Positions 26,790 through 36,193 of a stretch of 50,807 bases of DNA are shown one piece after another (the stretch's first letter is position 1; every line of letters begins with the position of its first letter). The notes beneath the pieces were generated by a model that saw only the letters and a program-made list of their open reading frames with translations, ran no database searches and had not been told where the DNA came from. Origin of the DNA: Cardiobacteriaceae bacterium (GTDB lineage Bacteria > Pseudomonadota > Gammaproteobacteria > Cardiobacteriales > Cardiobacteriaceae); contig JAGBJT010000003.1 of assembly GCA_017934275.1 (NCBI GenBank), positions 1-50,807 of the forward strand, given 5' to 3'. A program made the position numbers and the translations under genes.

Positions 26790-29700
26790 ATGGAAAATAA
26801 GCAATTAGATAATCTAAACGCTATCCGAAAATGGGCAGATGATAACCATATTCCTGAAACTATTGTTTCACGAGACTTGCGCAAATTAAACCGTATCGGC
26901 AAGCTTGATTTAAGCGAATGCCGAGAACTTCTTTATCTTCCTGAAAATATCGACTGTTTGCGTAATTTGCAAGTTATCAATCTAGAAAACTGCGAGAACA
27001 TTAAAAATATCCCCGATAGAATATCTGCGCTACATAATCTACAAGTCCTAAATTTAAGCTCCTGCCGCAATTTACATATTCTTCCAGCTGGAATTTGTGA
27101 ATTAAAAAATTTGGTTGAATTAGACTTAACTCGCTGTGTGAATTTAACCACTCTTCCGATAAATATCGGTAAATTACAAAAGCTGCAAACTCTTAATTTA
27201 AGCAATTGCCGTAAGTTAGTTCATTTACCTGAAACGGTAGTCAATTTGAAGCAACTTTCCGACCTTAATTTATCCGATTGTAGGAATATTAAAGAGTTGC
27301 CAGAAGATATCGGTAAAATGACAAAGCTGGAATATTTAAGCTTAAATAATTGCCAGCATATTAAAAATTTACCAGAAAGTTTCGCAAATTTACCGAGTTT
27401 GCGAGTATTAAATTTGAATCATTGCGAACGCTTACAAAATTTGCAATGCCTTGAAAAAATAAAAAGTTTGGAAATCATTTACCACTCTAACGACAAATTA
27501 TTGAACTTTAATGCTGGCAATATTCAAGTCATCGGTGATAAAGAACTAATCCGTCTCAAAGATATTATTTCTTGGGCTGCAAGTAAAAATATTTCTGAAA
27601 AAATTATTCCGCGTCAAGCAACCGAATTATGCGAAATTACCGCACTTGATTTATCCAACTATAACCAGCTTAATTCATTACCTGAAGCGATTGGGGAACT
27701 CACGAATTTAGAATATCTTGCACTGAATAATTGCGATAATTTAGCCGCCCTGCCTGATAGCATCGGTAAATTGCATAAATTGAAAGATGTATCTTTAATC
27801 AACTGCAAAAATTTATCAACGCTGCCGCTTACCATCGGTGCTTGGGATAAATTAGAAAAATTGAATTTAAGCGGCTGTGATTCCTTAAAACAACTGCCCT
27901 TTTCTATCGGTGAATTAGAAAATTTACGCGAATTAAATTTAAGCTCTTGCAGTGAATTAAAGACACTGTCCGAGCAATTTTCAGGGCTAAAAAATTTAAC
28001 CGAATTAGACTTGTCATATTGCCGTAATTTAAGCACTGTTACGGCGGATTTTGGGCAATTTAAGCAACTTAAAAAACTTAATTTCAACTTCTGCGAGAGA
28101 CTAAAATTATTACCACAAGGGATTGATAAATTAGAAAAATTAAAGTTCTTATCTTGCAATAATTGCCATAAACTAGAAAAATTGCCCGAAAACATCGGTA
28201 ATTTACACAATTTGCAGCAACTTTATTTGAATAAATGTATTGCCTTAAAAAATATTCCAGCTTCAATCGGAAACTTAAATAGATTAACCTCACTTCATAT
28301 CGAAGAAAATAGACTTGAAGAATTACCTGAAACGATTGGTAATTTAACCAATCTACAAGAATTCGATTTATGGAGTGCCCGTAATTTAATCAACATTCCG
28401 AAAACTATCGGCAATTTGTCTGAACTTCGCAAATTTACTTTGGAAAACTGCATTACATTAAAAGAAATTCCAGCTGAAATCGGTAAATTAACAAAGCTTG
28501 AAACACTTGATTTATGCTGGTGTTTAGCACTTGAAAAATTACCTGAAACGATTTGTAATTTACCAAAATTAAAACTGCTCGATTTAAGTTGCTGTAAAAA
28601 TTTATCCGAATTACCAACAAATATCGGTCATTTTAACTCACTTACAACTCTGAATTTATCTGAATGCACAAATTTACACCATTTGCCAAAAACTATCGGT
28701 GATATTAAGTGCTTAAATATTTTGAACCTAAAACACTGCAAAAACATCACTCTTCTACCTGATTCGATTGATAAATTATCCAATCTACAAGAGTTAATTC
28801 TCTCGCATTGCACATTATTAAAAGAATTACCGAAAAATATCGGTAATTTGAGGTCTTTACATAACCTTGAATTGATAAATTGCAGTAGTTTAACCGCACT
28901 CCCTGAAAGCATTGTTGAGCTTAAAAAACTCAATATCCTCGACATACAAAAATGTGCGCAGCTTACTGAACTTCCTGCAAATATCGGTAAAGCATCTTTG
29001 CACACCTTGAATATAAAAGGCTGTTTTCGCTTAATCAATTTGCCTAGTTCCTTTGTCGAAATGCAAAGTTTGGAAATTCTTTATTCCGATTCACTAGAAG
29101 AACTGCCAAATAATATTGAACACTTAAAGCATTTGAAAATTTTAGACCTCTCTAATAGTATTGCTTTGACTGTTCTTCCGAAAAATTTAGGTCTTTGTAG
29201 CAATTTACAGATACTAAATTTAGCTAATTGTGAAAATTTAGAAGACTTTCCTGCAAAAATTAGTAAATTGCAAAATCTTTACAAACTTAATTTACACAAT
29301 TGCCGTCTTATTAACACTCTTCCTGATGAATTATCACTACTGCAAAGCCTGCAAGAAGTAGATGTTTCTGATTGTAGGCAGCTTTCATATATACCTGATT
29401 TACCGAATATTTTGAGTTTAGATATAACCAATTGCCCATATCTACAAAACAAAGAAGAAATTGAAAAAGAATTTTACGGAACATCTGACAAAGAAGATGT
29501 TCCGCTAAAAAAAAATCTAAATAGCGCACATAAAATTCCTCCCGTCAAACCGCATAAAAACCGTGTCCTACGCATAGATAAACCGAAAGAAAAAGAAATC
29601 ATCGACGAGAAAATTCTGCCAAAATTGCAAGCAATTATCGATTGGGCAGAAAAGGAAAAAGTTCCTGAAATAATCCTTCCGCGTGATATTTATCAATTAT

Positions 29701-30572
29701 GGAACTTGGAAGAAATCAATTTTTTCTCACACCGTATTTATTTAACTCATTTACCGAGTGAAATAAGCGTTTTGCAGAATTTAAAACGATTGAAATTACC
29801 GTCTTGCCGAAATTTGCACTCTTTGCCTGATGAAATTGGCAATTTACGCAATTTAGAAGAGCTTGATTTAACTAACTGTCGTAGATTAACAGCATTACCC
29901 GATTCAATTATCGAGATGGAAAAGCTCAATTTATTAAAAATTGACCATTGCATTAAACTTGACAATATTCCAGAGGCACTTTGGATTGCGACAAATCTGC
30001 AAATTTCCACTCATATTCGGCAAAATTCTCTGCGTGAGCAGCTCAAAGAAATACTTGATTGGGCGGAAGTTAGTATGATTCCAAACCGCACTATTCCGCG
30101 TAATTTTGATGAGCTTTTCAACATTAAAGAGCTGAATTTACGCAATTATCAAAGCATTAGATATATACCAGACGGAATAGGACATTTGCAAAGTTTAGAG
30201 GTTCTTGACCTGCTAAATTGCCAAAATCTGGAAAATATTCCTGAAAGTATCGGTAATCTCAAAAACTTGAAAGTTCTTAATTTATCAGGCTGCCGTAAGC
30301 TGAAACATATTCCAGAAAGCTTTGGGCAATTGCAAAATCTTTGGGAACTTTATTTGACCTCTTGCGATAATTTAAGTGCCCTCCCGAAGACTATCGGTAA
30401 TTTAGCAAACCTTGAAATATTAGATTTAAGTTATTGCGAAAACTTGGAAGAATTACCAGAAAATCTTTCTTATTTGCGCAAATTGCAAACTTTGGATATT
30501 AGTTTCTGTAAAAGATTGCCAGGTGTGCCAAAAATATTAGAATTTTTAGAAAAATTAACCATCATCAACTAA
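26790..30572 (+). CDS. Giant leucine-rich-repeat protein, 1260 residues
   Basis: Composed almost wholly of about 43 repeats of about 24 residues with consensus L--LNLS-C-NL--LP--IGNL-NL. The conserved Cys replaces the usual Asn of the LRR ladder in most repeats. Four cap-like modules break the array, each of the form I--WA----IPE--IPR----L--I: near residues 10-40, 250-285, 945-980 and 1083-1120. A basic, Pro-containing linker (about 900-945) separates the large array from the last two modules. There is no signal peptide, membrane segment or other domain. AAGGA lies 12 nt before the ATG. Similar modules occur in other bacterial LRR proteins of unknown role. Ligand binding or effector function is possible; nothing proves export. 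Confidence 0.85.
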   Translation: MENKQLDNLNAIRKWADDNHIPETIVSRDLRKLNRIGKLDLSECRELLYLPENIDCLRNLQVINLENCENIKNIPDRISALHNLQVLNLSSCRNLHILPAGICELKNLVELDLTRCVNLTTLPINIGKLQKLQTLNLSNCRKLVHLPETVVNLKQLSDLNLSDCRNIKELPEDIGKMTKLEYLSLNNCQHIKNLPESFANLPSLRVLNLNHCERLQNLQCLEKIKSLEIIYHSNDKLLNFNAGNIQVIGDKELIRLKDIISWAASKNISEKIIPRQATELCEITALDLSNYNQLNSLPEAIGELTNLEYLALNNCDNLAALPDSIGKLHKLKDVSLINCKNLSTLPLTIGAWDKLEKLNLSGCDSLKQLPFSIGELENLRELNLSSCSELKTLSEQFSGLKNLTELDLSYCRNLSTVTADFGQFKQLKKLNFNFCERLKLLPQGIDKLEKLKFLSCNNCHKLEKLPENIGNLHNLQQLYLNKCIALKNIPASIGNLNRLTSLHIEENRLEELPETIGNLTNLQEFDLWSARNLINIPKTIGNLSELRKFTLENCITLKEIPAEIGKLTKLETLDLCWCLALEKLPETICNLPKLKLLDLSCCKNLSELPTNIGHFNSLTTLNLSECTNLHHLPKTIGDIKCLNILNLKHCKNITLLPDSIDKLSNLQELILSHCTLLKELPKNIGNLRSLHNLELINCSSLTALPESIVELKKLNILDIQKCAQLTELPANIGKASLHTLNIKGCFRLINLPSSFVEMQSLEILYSDSLEELPNNIEHLKHLKILDLSNSIALTVLPKNLGLCSNLQILNLANCENLEDFPAKISKLQNLYKLNLHNCRLINTLPDELSLLQSLQEVDVSDCRQLSYIPDLPNILSLDITNCPYLQNKEEIEKEFYGTSDKEDVPLKKNLNSAHKIPPVKPHKNRVLRIDKPKEKEIIDEKILPKLQAIIDWAEKEKVPEIILPRDIYQLWNLEEINFFSHRIYLTHLPSEISVLQNLKRLKLPSCRNLHSLPDEIGNLRNLEELDLTNCRRLTALPDSIIEMEKLNLLKIDHCIKLDNIPEALWIATNLQISTHIRQNSLREQLKEILDWAEVSMIPNRTIPRNFDELFNIKELNLRNYQSIRYIPDGIGHLQSLEVLDLLNCQNLENIPESIGNLKNLKVLNLSGCRKLKHIPESFGQLQNLWELYLTSCDNLSALPKTIGNLANLEILDLSYCENLEELPENLSYLRKLQTLDISFCKRLPGVPKILEFLEKLTIIN

Positions 30573-30585
30573 AAAAGCAGCTGTT

Positions 30586-30692
30586 TATAGTCGTTTCAAT
30601 TCAAAATAAGACAAGGCAGCGAGCTTAAAGACTGTATCAGAATACGGCGAGGCGCAGCTAACGCAGTATTATTTTGAAGTGGAACGACTATA
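30586..30692 (+). mobile_element. Correia-like inverted-repeat element, copy 3 (107 bp)
   Basis: Plus orientation, intact ends, longer core type (GAGGCGCAGCTAACGCAG). It starts 13 bp after the LRR gene stop and ends 19 bp before the trmL stop. With the inverted copy at 31209 it brackets trmL. Confidence 0.85.
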
Positions 30693-30711
30693 TTATATTT
30701 TTTGCCACTCT

Positions 30712-31173
30712 TTATGCTAAATTAGGGAAATTATTTTGCCGCAAAGCTTCATACAAAATAATCGATACACTATTTGCCAAATTCATACTTCTTGAATGTT
30801 CTTTCATCGGCAACCTGAGCTTATTTTCAACGGCTATTTCCTGATGAATTTCCGCTGACAATCCCGCTGTTTCACTACCGAAAAGCAATATACAGTCGTC
30901 TCGAAAATCAGCACTAAACGCGTTTCGCTCACCTTTAGTCGTCAAAGCCCAAATATCTTTATTGCCAATAGTTTTTTTAAATTCCTGCCAATTAGCAAAA
31001 TGTCGCACTTCTGCAAATTCGGCATAATCCAAACCTGCCCTCTTTAATTTTCTATCATCCCAAGCAAAACCGCAGGGCTCTATTATGTTTAATTTTGCAC
31101 CTGTATTAGCACAAAGTCGGATAATATTTCCTGTATTTTGCGGTATTTGTGGGTTAAATAATGTGATTTCCAT
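30712..31173 (-). CDS. trmL: tRNA (cytidine/uridine-34 2'-O)-methyltransferase
   Basis: A SPOUT methyltransferase of minimal length (153) that methylates the wobble ribose of tRNA-Leu isoacceptors. The knot region is visible: NPQIPQNTGNIIRLCANTGA near the N-terminus, LFGSETAGLS, and the C-terminal LPMKEHSRSMNLANSVSI that binds S-adenosylmethionine. The gene is alone between two Correia-like copies in opposite orientation. Confidence 0.92.
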   Translation of the reverse strand: MEITLFNPQIPQNTGNIIRLCANTGAKLNIIEPCGFAWDDRKLKRAGLDYAEFAEVRHFANWQEFKKTIGNKDIWALTTKGERNAFSADFRDDCILLFGSETAGLSAEIHQEIAVENKLRLPMKEHSRSMNLANSVSIILYEALRQNNFPNLA

Positions 31174-31208
31174 ACTTAAAACTTACTTTAATTACAAACT
31201 TAAATAGA

Positions 31209-31313
31209 TATAGTCGTTACATTTCAAAATAATACTGCGGGAGCTTCCTCGCCGTATTCTGATACAGTCTTTAAGCTCGCCGCCTTGTCTTATCTTGAAT
31301 TGAAACGACTATA
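31209..31313 (-). mobile_element. Correia-like inverted-repeat element, copy 4 (105 bp)
   Basis: Minus orientation, shorter core type like copy 1. Its end TATA directly touches the recF stop codon (TGA at 31316-31314). Small changes in one end (GTTACATTTC) show divergence between copies. Confidence 0.85.
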
Positions 31314-32369
31314 TCAAGACACAATCCGACCTTGTTCCAAATAAAATTCAGCACAATCGGAATTTATTTCTTCCTTTTCAATTGCCGAAATAAATAACTG
31401 ACAATTGTTGCGCTGCAAAAAATCACGGATTAAATCTCTGCGACCGCGATCAAGTTCAGCAGGCAAATCATCAATCAAAATCACGGGCTTTTTTGCGGTG
31501 TATTCGGCAATCTTCTCACTTTGTGCGACAATTAGAGCACAAACAGCTGTTTTTTGCTGACCGCGTGAAAAATAATGCGCGCAATCGTGTCCATCCGCAT
31601 AAAGCCGCCATTCTGCCCGATGAATTCCATCGCGAGTAAATTTTTGCTCACGGTCGCGAGCTAAATTCCGCTGCAAAACTTCATATAAAGAACATTCTTC
31701 CGTCCAACCGCGACGGTAATTTATCGATAATTGCTGCAACGCACCAAATTGTTCGTGGTATTTATTAAGCGTCTGTTCTAGTTCCAGCAACCATTCGCGC
31801 CGCATTACATCAATTTTTTCCGCTGCCTGCGCCATTTGTGCATTCCACGGAGTGATAAATTCGTCATTCCAATTTTGCCGCAATGCAGCATTTCGGTTTT
31901 TTAGTGCATATTGATACTGCCGCCAGAGCGGAAAAAATTCAGAATTGCGATAAAAAAGACCGTAATCGGTAAATTTACGGCGATTTTCAGGCGCACCAGT
32001 AATGAGTGCAAATAAATCAGAATTGATAATTTGTATCGGTAAAATCTCGGCAAGTGCGCTAAATGAAGCATTTTCACCGTTAATATGAAGTTTGTAATCC
32101 TGACGATTTCTCTCAACACCAATAAGATGTTTTTGCTGCGATGCAACAATTTCACCTATTACACGAAAATAATCTGCACCGTATTGAATAATGTGGCTGT
32201 TGAGATTTTCCCGAAAAGATTTTCCTCTCCCCAAATAAAAAAGTGCCTCTATTAGAGCTGTTTTACCGCTACCGTTTGCTCCAAAAATTAAATTCATTTG
32301 TGCGTGAAAATTAATCTCTACCGACTTAAAAATACGGAAATTTTCTAAATTTAATTTACTGATATACAT
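31314..32369 (-). CDS. recF: DNA repair protein RecF
   Basis: An SMC-like ATPase that loads RecA at gaps. Walker A GANGSGKT (30-37), the signature FSRGQQKTA, and a Walker B strand VILIDDLPAELD are present. Length (351) is normal. recF usually sits with dnaA-dnaN-gyrB; here it follows two fic genes by 14 nt and ends exactly at a Correia-like element. Confidence 0.93.
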   Translation of the reverse strand: MYISKLNLENFRIFKSVEINFHAQMNLIFGANGSGKTALIEALFYLGRGKSFRENLNSHIIQYGADYFRVIGEIVASQQKHLIGVERNRQDYKLHINGENASFSALAEILPIQIINSDLFALITGAPENRRKFTDYGLFYRNSEFFPLWRQYQYALKNRNAALRQNWNDEFITPWNAQMAQAAEKIDVMRREWLLELEQTLNKYHEQFGALQQLSINYRRGWTEECSLYEVLQRNLARDREQKFTRDGIHRAEWRLYADGHDCAHYFSRGQQKTAVCALIVAQSEKIAEYTAKKPVILIDDLPAELDRGRRDLIRDFLQRNNCQLFISAIEKEEINSDCAEFYLEQGRIVS

Positions 32370-32383
32370 TATTTTTATAGCTG

Positions 32384-33067
32384 TTAGTTAAATTTATTTA
32401 TTCTATCTTGTTCAAAAATTTGTAACTCTTTTACTATTTTTATTAACTCATTTACATTATTTTCTCGCAAAGAAAAAATATACTTATCTTTTAACTCTTT
32501 GGTAATAATAAAAGGCATTAAATTATTTTCCAACACTTGATAAAACATAATAAAACGACCAACCCGACCATTTCCATCAGAAAAAGGGTGAATTTTTTCA
32601 AAGCGCAGATGAAATTCCAAAATAGCCAGCAATTTTTCATCATCATCAGAAACCTGTCTGAGACGGTATTCAAGATTATCAATACTATCCTTCAAAACAT
32701 ACGGAACTTGATAAGGTGGAGTGGTATCAAAATTTGCTCCGACAATCATATTTTGACTTGTTTTGAATTCACCTTGGTTGTAAATCAATTTGTCAAGCAA
32801 AATCGCGTGAATTTCTTTGATAAATTCATTATCAATTTTTCTACTGTTATGCAAATTTTCTAGCATAAAAGGAATAATTCGACGGTAATTAACCACCTCA
32901 TAAAATTCTCTTTCATTCAAACCTTTTCTAGGAATAATACGGTTCAAAATTATTGTTGCCGTTTCATCTTGTGAAAGAGTATTACCTTCAATTGCCGTGC
33001 TATGGTGCGCCATTCGAACGGTTAAATCAGCGACATAATCCGCATTATCAAATATTTCTAAATTCAC
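32384..33067 (-). CDS. Fic-domain protein (second of a tandem pair)
   Basis: Predicted AMP-transferase, 227 residues. The Fic motif HPFSDGNGRVGR (160-171) has all catalytic residues. An N-terminal inhibitory motif S-x3-E-G (Ser23, Glu27, Gly28 in HSTAIEGNT) marks a self-inhibited class II Fic. The GTG start is 5 nt after the previous fic stop, with GGAA at 9-nt spacing, so translation is probably coupled. Target unknown. Confidence 0.85.
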   Translation of the reverse strand: MNLEIFDNADYVADLTVRMAHHSTAIEGNTLSQDETATIILNRIIPRKGLNEREFYEVVNYRRIIPFMLENLHNSRKIDNEFIKEIHAILLDKLIYNQGEFKTSQNMIVGANFDTTPPYQVPYVLKDSIDNLEYRLRQVSDDDEKLLAILEFHLRFEKIHPFSDGNGRVGRFIMFYQVLENNLMPFIITKELKDKYIFSLRENNVNELIKIVKELQIFEQDRINKFN

Positions 33068-33072
33068 TATCT

Positions 33073-33852
33073 TTATTCCAAATTCAACAAAAACATTTGC
33101 CGTTCATACTCATCTAATATGCAATCAGCAACAAGATTGTCGAACAATTCATAATTTTCACGGCAATGTGCTTCATCTAATGCTTGATAATATTGCACTC
33201 TTTGCGTATTTTTTATTGAAATTGCTGGATAATTATTCTTTAACAATTCAAGGTTCATCAATAACCTAGAAGTTCTACCATTACCGTCAATAAAAGGGTG
33301 AATTTTTACTAAAAAAATATGCAAGCGAGAAGCACGGATTACGGCATTTTTTTTACCCCATTCATTGCGATATAAGTCAATTAGTTTCTCCATTTCTTGA
33401 CTTATTACATAACTTTCTGGTGGTATATGTTGAGCACCTGAAATAAGCACATTGCAACTGCGGTATTTTCCAGCTTCCTTGTCATTGATGTTTTTTAGCA
33501 CTAAATAATGAATTTCACGGATTATTTGCTCTGAAATAGCGACTTTTTTTCGAACCAATTCTTCGATAAAAAATATTGCTTCTTGGTGATTGATAACTTC
33601 AAAATGCTCTCTTAAAGTTTTTCCGCCGATGGTGATACCTTCTAGCACAACTTTTGTTTCCTGCAAAGAGAGAGTATTACCTTCAATCGCATTTGAGTTG
33701 TAAGTAAAACGCAGGCGGAAATCCTCATAAAAAGACTTGTCAAGTTTATTTTTACTCGCTTGCAACAAGCTTTTTTTTATTTCTATTTCCTCTAATTTTT
33801 TTTGCAAGTCCATTGGCAATATTTTTACACTGTCAAGCGTTTTATTTTCCAC
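33073..33852 (-). CDS. Fic-domain protein (first of a tandem pair)
   Basis: Predicted AMP-transferase, 259 residues, with [12 protein letters not shown] (185-196) and an inhibitory motif in YNSNAIEGN (Ser53, Glu57, Gly58), again class II. A helical N-terminal extension (about 15-40) precedes it. The GTG start overlaps the fabZ end by 11 bp (GTGGAAAATAA). An ATG at 33813 is a possible shorter start but has no ribosome site. Its sequence differs widely from the neighbouring Fic outside the motifs, so the pair is not a recent duplication. Confidence 0.85.
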   Translation of the reverse strand: MENKTLDSVKILPMDLQKKLEEIEIKKSLLQASKNKLDKSFYEDFRLRFTYNSNAIEGNTLSLQETKVVLEGITIGGKTLREHFEVINHQEAIFFIEELVRKKVAISEQIIREIHYLVLKNINDKEAGKYRSCNVLISGAQHIPPESYVISQEMEKLIDLYRNEWGKKNAVIRASRLHIFLVKIHPFIDGNGRTSRLLMNLELLKNNYPAISIKNTQRVQYYQALDEAHCRENYELFDNLVADCILDEYERQMFLLNLE

Positions 33853-34315
33853 CCTTACCAGCAGAAGTACACATTATTTCCGCTTCGCAAACTAATTCTC
33901 CCTCAACTTCTGCTTTTGCGGTAAATGACCAAATACCTCTTCTTGATTTTAATAACTCTACGGTTAATAAAAGTTGGTCTCCTGGCACAACTACTTTTCT
34001 AAATCTAGCTTTATCTATTCCCACAAAGAAATAAATACCGTCTTCTTCTGGCTCATCTGGCAAGCCCATTTCTGCGTGTGCGCTTTTTACCCCCAAAATC
34101 CCCGAAGCCTGCGCCATTGCTTCGACTACCAAAACCCCTGGCATAACCGCTTTACCAGGAAAATGTCCTTGAAAGAAGGGTTCATTACCGCTGACATTTT
34201 TCACCGCCACGATTTTTTTGCCCGCCTCAACTTCTAAAACACGGTCGAGGAGCAAAAACGGGTACCGATGCGGTAAATAACGGCGAATTTCTTCTATATC
34301 CATTGCAATATTCAT
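33842..34315 (-). CDS. fabZ: 3-hydroxyacyl-ACP dehydratase
   Basis: Hot-dog fold dehydratase of fatty acid elongation. [11 protein letters not shown] and [20 protein letters not shown] hold the catalytic His and Glu. Length (157) is normal. In most proteobacteria fabZ lies between lpxD and lpxA. Here it follows murF by 15 nt and overlaps a fic gene, so the usual lipid A setting is lost. Confidence 0.93.
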   Translation of the reverse strand: MNIAMDIEEIRRYLPHRYPFLLLDRVLEVEAGKKIVAVKNVSGNEPFFQGHFPGKAVMPGVLVVEAMAQASGILGVKSAHAEMGLPDEPEEDGIYFFVGIDKARFRKVVVPGDQLLLTVELLKSRRGIWSFTAKAEVEGELVCEAEIMCTSAGKGGK

Positions 34316-34330
34316 ATTTAGTTCCTTTAT

Positions 34331-35674
34331 TTATGAGGTTTTAATATCGAGAGATTTACAAAACTCCACAACTCTTTCCATTTTTGCCGAGCGCGAACCT
34401 TTTACTAAAACCGTAATGGAATTATTAGACTTCGACAATAATTCTTGCAAAGCGGTTTGCAGTTTGCTTAAATCCTGAAAATTTTCCCCGCCATATTCAA
34501 CGGCTTGAAGTGTCCAAAAATTTTGAATTTTCTTTTCTTCGGCATATTCACGCACTTCGCGGTGAAGTTTTTCGCTCTCTTGACCGAGTTCTCCCATTTT
34601 TCCTGCGATGACCAGCGTGTTTTCATAATTTGCTAGCAGTTCAATTCCCGCGCGAAAAGAAGCAGGGTTCGCGTTATATGTATCGTCAAAAATCAAGTGT
34701 TTGCCGCACTTTATTGCGGTAAGCCGTGAATTTGCAAGACTGAAATCCTGCAAAGCCGCTGCAATTTCTCTGCAATGCCATCCGAATTTTTTCGCACAAG
34801 CAGCGGCAAGAAGTGCATTTGCAACATTATGTTTGCCATGCAAATTCCAAGAAATTTCAGCTTTTTCCTCGCCCAAAATCAGCGTCCAAGAACCACCGTC
34901 CGCGGCGACATTCTCTGCCGTAACTTCCGTTTTGCCGTTGAGAGAAAAATGAATTTTCTGTCTCGTCGGAAAATTTTTCTTCCATATTTCCGCGGCAGGC
35001 AAATCAGCATTCACAATCATCGCCGCACTAGATTTGGCAAATATTTCTGATTTCGCAGCAATCACACCGTCTAAATTACCGAAACCTTGCAGATGCGCAG
35101 GAGCAATTGAGCTTACCGCCACACAATCTGCCGCAACCGTCGGCATTAGACGCGCAATATCACCACGATGACTAGCACCAATTTCCACCACCGCAAATTT
35201 ATGTTCAGGGCGGATTGCGAGCAGAGTAAGCGGCACACCGATATCGTTATTCAAATTTCCTTCTGTAATCAAGGTTGGAGCGCGACTTTTGAGAATTTGC
35301 CCGAGAATTTCCTTGCTGGTGGTTTTACCGTTCGAGCCCGTGATGGCGGTAATTTTTATATTCTGAAAGCGACGGCGATGAAATCCCGCCAGAAGACGCA
35401 AAGCAACGAGCGTGTCTTTAACTTCAATTTGCGGAAAATCGATTTCTGGACGGATTTTTTCTACCACCGCCGCAACCGCTCCTTTTTTGGCGACTTCCGC
35501 AAGAAAATCCGCACCGTCAAAATTATCGCCGCGAAGCGCAATAAAAAGATTACCTTTTTCAATTTTGCGGCTGTCGGTGCTTACTCCCACCGCTCGCCAC
35601 GAAGCTTTTTTATTCCGTTTTCCCTGACATAAACTCAAAACCAAACCGCTCGCAAATTCCGCTTGATTACTCAT
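34331..35674 (-). CDS. murF: UDP-MurNAc-tripeptide--D-Ala-D-Ala ligase
   Basis: Adds D-Ala-D-Ala to the murein precursor. The N-terminal DSRKIEKGNLFIALRG, the ATP site ITGSNGKTTSKE, and the later NSRL and DDTYNANPASF segments identify MurF. Length (447) is normal. It is separated from murE by a Correia-like copy and a two-gene toxin/antitoxin-like unit, an unusual break in the division cluster. Confidence 0.93.
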   Translation of the reverse strand: MSNQAEFASGLVLSLCQGKRNKKASWRAVGVSTDSRKIEKGNLFIALRGDNFDGADFLAEVAKKGAVAAVVEKIRPEIDFPQIEVKDTLVALRLLAGFHRRRFQNIKITAITGSNGKTTSKEILGQILKSRAPTLITEGNLNNDIGVPLTLLAIRPEHKFAVVEIGASHRGDIARLMPTVAADCVAVSSIAPAHLQGFGNLDGVIAAKSEIFAKSSAAMIVNADLPAAEIWKKNFPTRQKIHFSLNGKTEVTAENVAADGGSWTLILGEEKAEISWNLHGKHNVANALLAAACAKKFGWHCREIAAALQDFSLANSRLTAIKCGKHLIFDDTYNANPASFRAGIELLANYENTLVIAGKMGELGQESEKLHREVREYAEEKKIQNFWTLQAVEYGGENFQDLSKLQTALQELLSKSNNSITVLVKGSRSAKMERVVEFCKSLDIKTS

Positions 35675-35705
35675 TTTTTATTTCCTTATTTTTCTTCTTA
35701 TTAAC

Positions 35706-35981
35706 TCACAGCAATTCAACAGCAGTTCTAGCTCTTTCAGAAGCAAAACAAAAAACTGTTTCCTGCAAAACTAAATCAGAAAAACCAGCTCGACGAATTT
35801 GCTCCATTGCTACCTCTACCGCTTTTCTTTCCGTATCTGCTTGCCGGACAAAATCTAAATACACAGCTCTATTTTTGCTATACAACAAAGCATCGTCTAA
35901 ACCGACAGCAAATAGTTTGTCCTCTAAATCATCTTGATAAGTCGCATCGCGCAGCAAAATGGTGAAATGGTAAGAATTCAT
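35706..35981 (-). CDS. Candidate antitoxin, partner of the HicA-like gene
   Basis: A 91-residue acidic protein starting MNSYHFTILLRD, with a GLDDALLYSKNRAVYLDFVR core. I recall this pattern from small proteins paired with the preceding gene type in several proteobacteria; no function is established for this copy. The ATG at 35981 overlaps the upstream stop by 4 bp (ATGA) and has AAGGA 6 nt before it. That makes it preferable to an in-frame start at 36047 inside the upstream gene. Confidence 0.65.
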   Translation of the reverse strand: MNSYHFTILLRDATYQDDLEDKLFAVGLDDALLYSKNRAVYLDFVRQADTERKAVEVAMEQIRRAGFSDLVLQETVFCFASERARTAVELL

Positions 35982-36193
35982 AAGCATTCCTTGATTTTTC
36001 GCAAAATTTGTTTGGCGTGTAATTCTGGATTTCTCGGCGTGCTCCACACACTCATTTGATGTTCCGTATGTTTTTTAACACAGCGCAAACGGCAAAATGC
36101 ATGCGCTGATTTTCCTGCTGGAACAATTTCCCAACCGTTTTGCAAGGCAAATTCAATTGCATCACGGATATGTTTATTTGGATGTTTTTTCAT
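35978..36193 (-). CDS. Candidate toxin, HicA-like small basic protein
   Basis: A 71-residue basic protein: KHIRDAIEFALQNGWEIVPA, a Cys/Arg-rich middle (FCRLRCVKK) and SVWSTPRNPELHAKQI. The short basic fold with a conserved C-terminal Ser-Trp-Ser-Thr-Pro segment suggests a HicA-type RNA-binding toxin, by analogy only. The A of its ATG is the last base of the adjoining Correia-like element. No ribosome site precedes it, so expression may be weakened or driven from the element. Confidence 0.6.
   Translation of the reverse strand: MKKHPNKHIRDAIEFALQNGWEIVPAGKSAHAFCRLRCVKKHTEHQMSVWSTPRNPELHAKQILRKIKECL

Noticed and set aside
27659-28210. Long open frames antisense to the LRR gene (also 28628-29038 and others)
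   Set aside because: They mirror the LRR repeat in a complementary frame, lack ribosome sites and resemble no protein family. They are by-products of the repeated codons.
26790-30572. Regular short DNA repeats as a CRISPR-like array
   Set aside because: The 72-bp periodicity is the coding of 24-residue LRRs in one open frame, not repeats with spacers.
30586-30692. Correia-like copies as structured RNA genes
   Set aside because: The strong pairing comes from terminal inverted repeats of a mobile element present at five unrelated sites, in both orientations.
36048-36192. Start of the antitoxin-like gene at or above 36047
   Set aside because: It would overlap the toxin-like gene by 70 bp; ATG 35981 has AAGGA and a 4-bp stop-start overlap.
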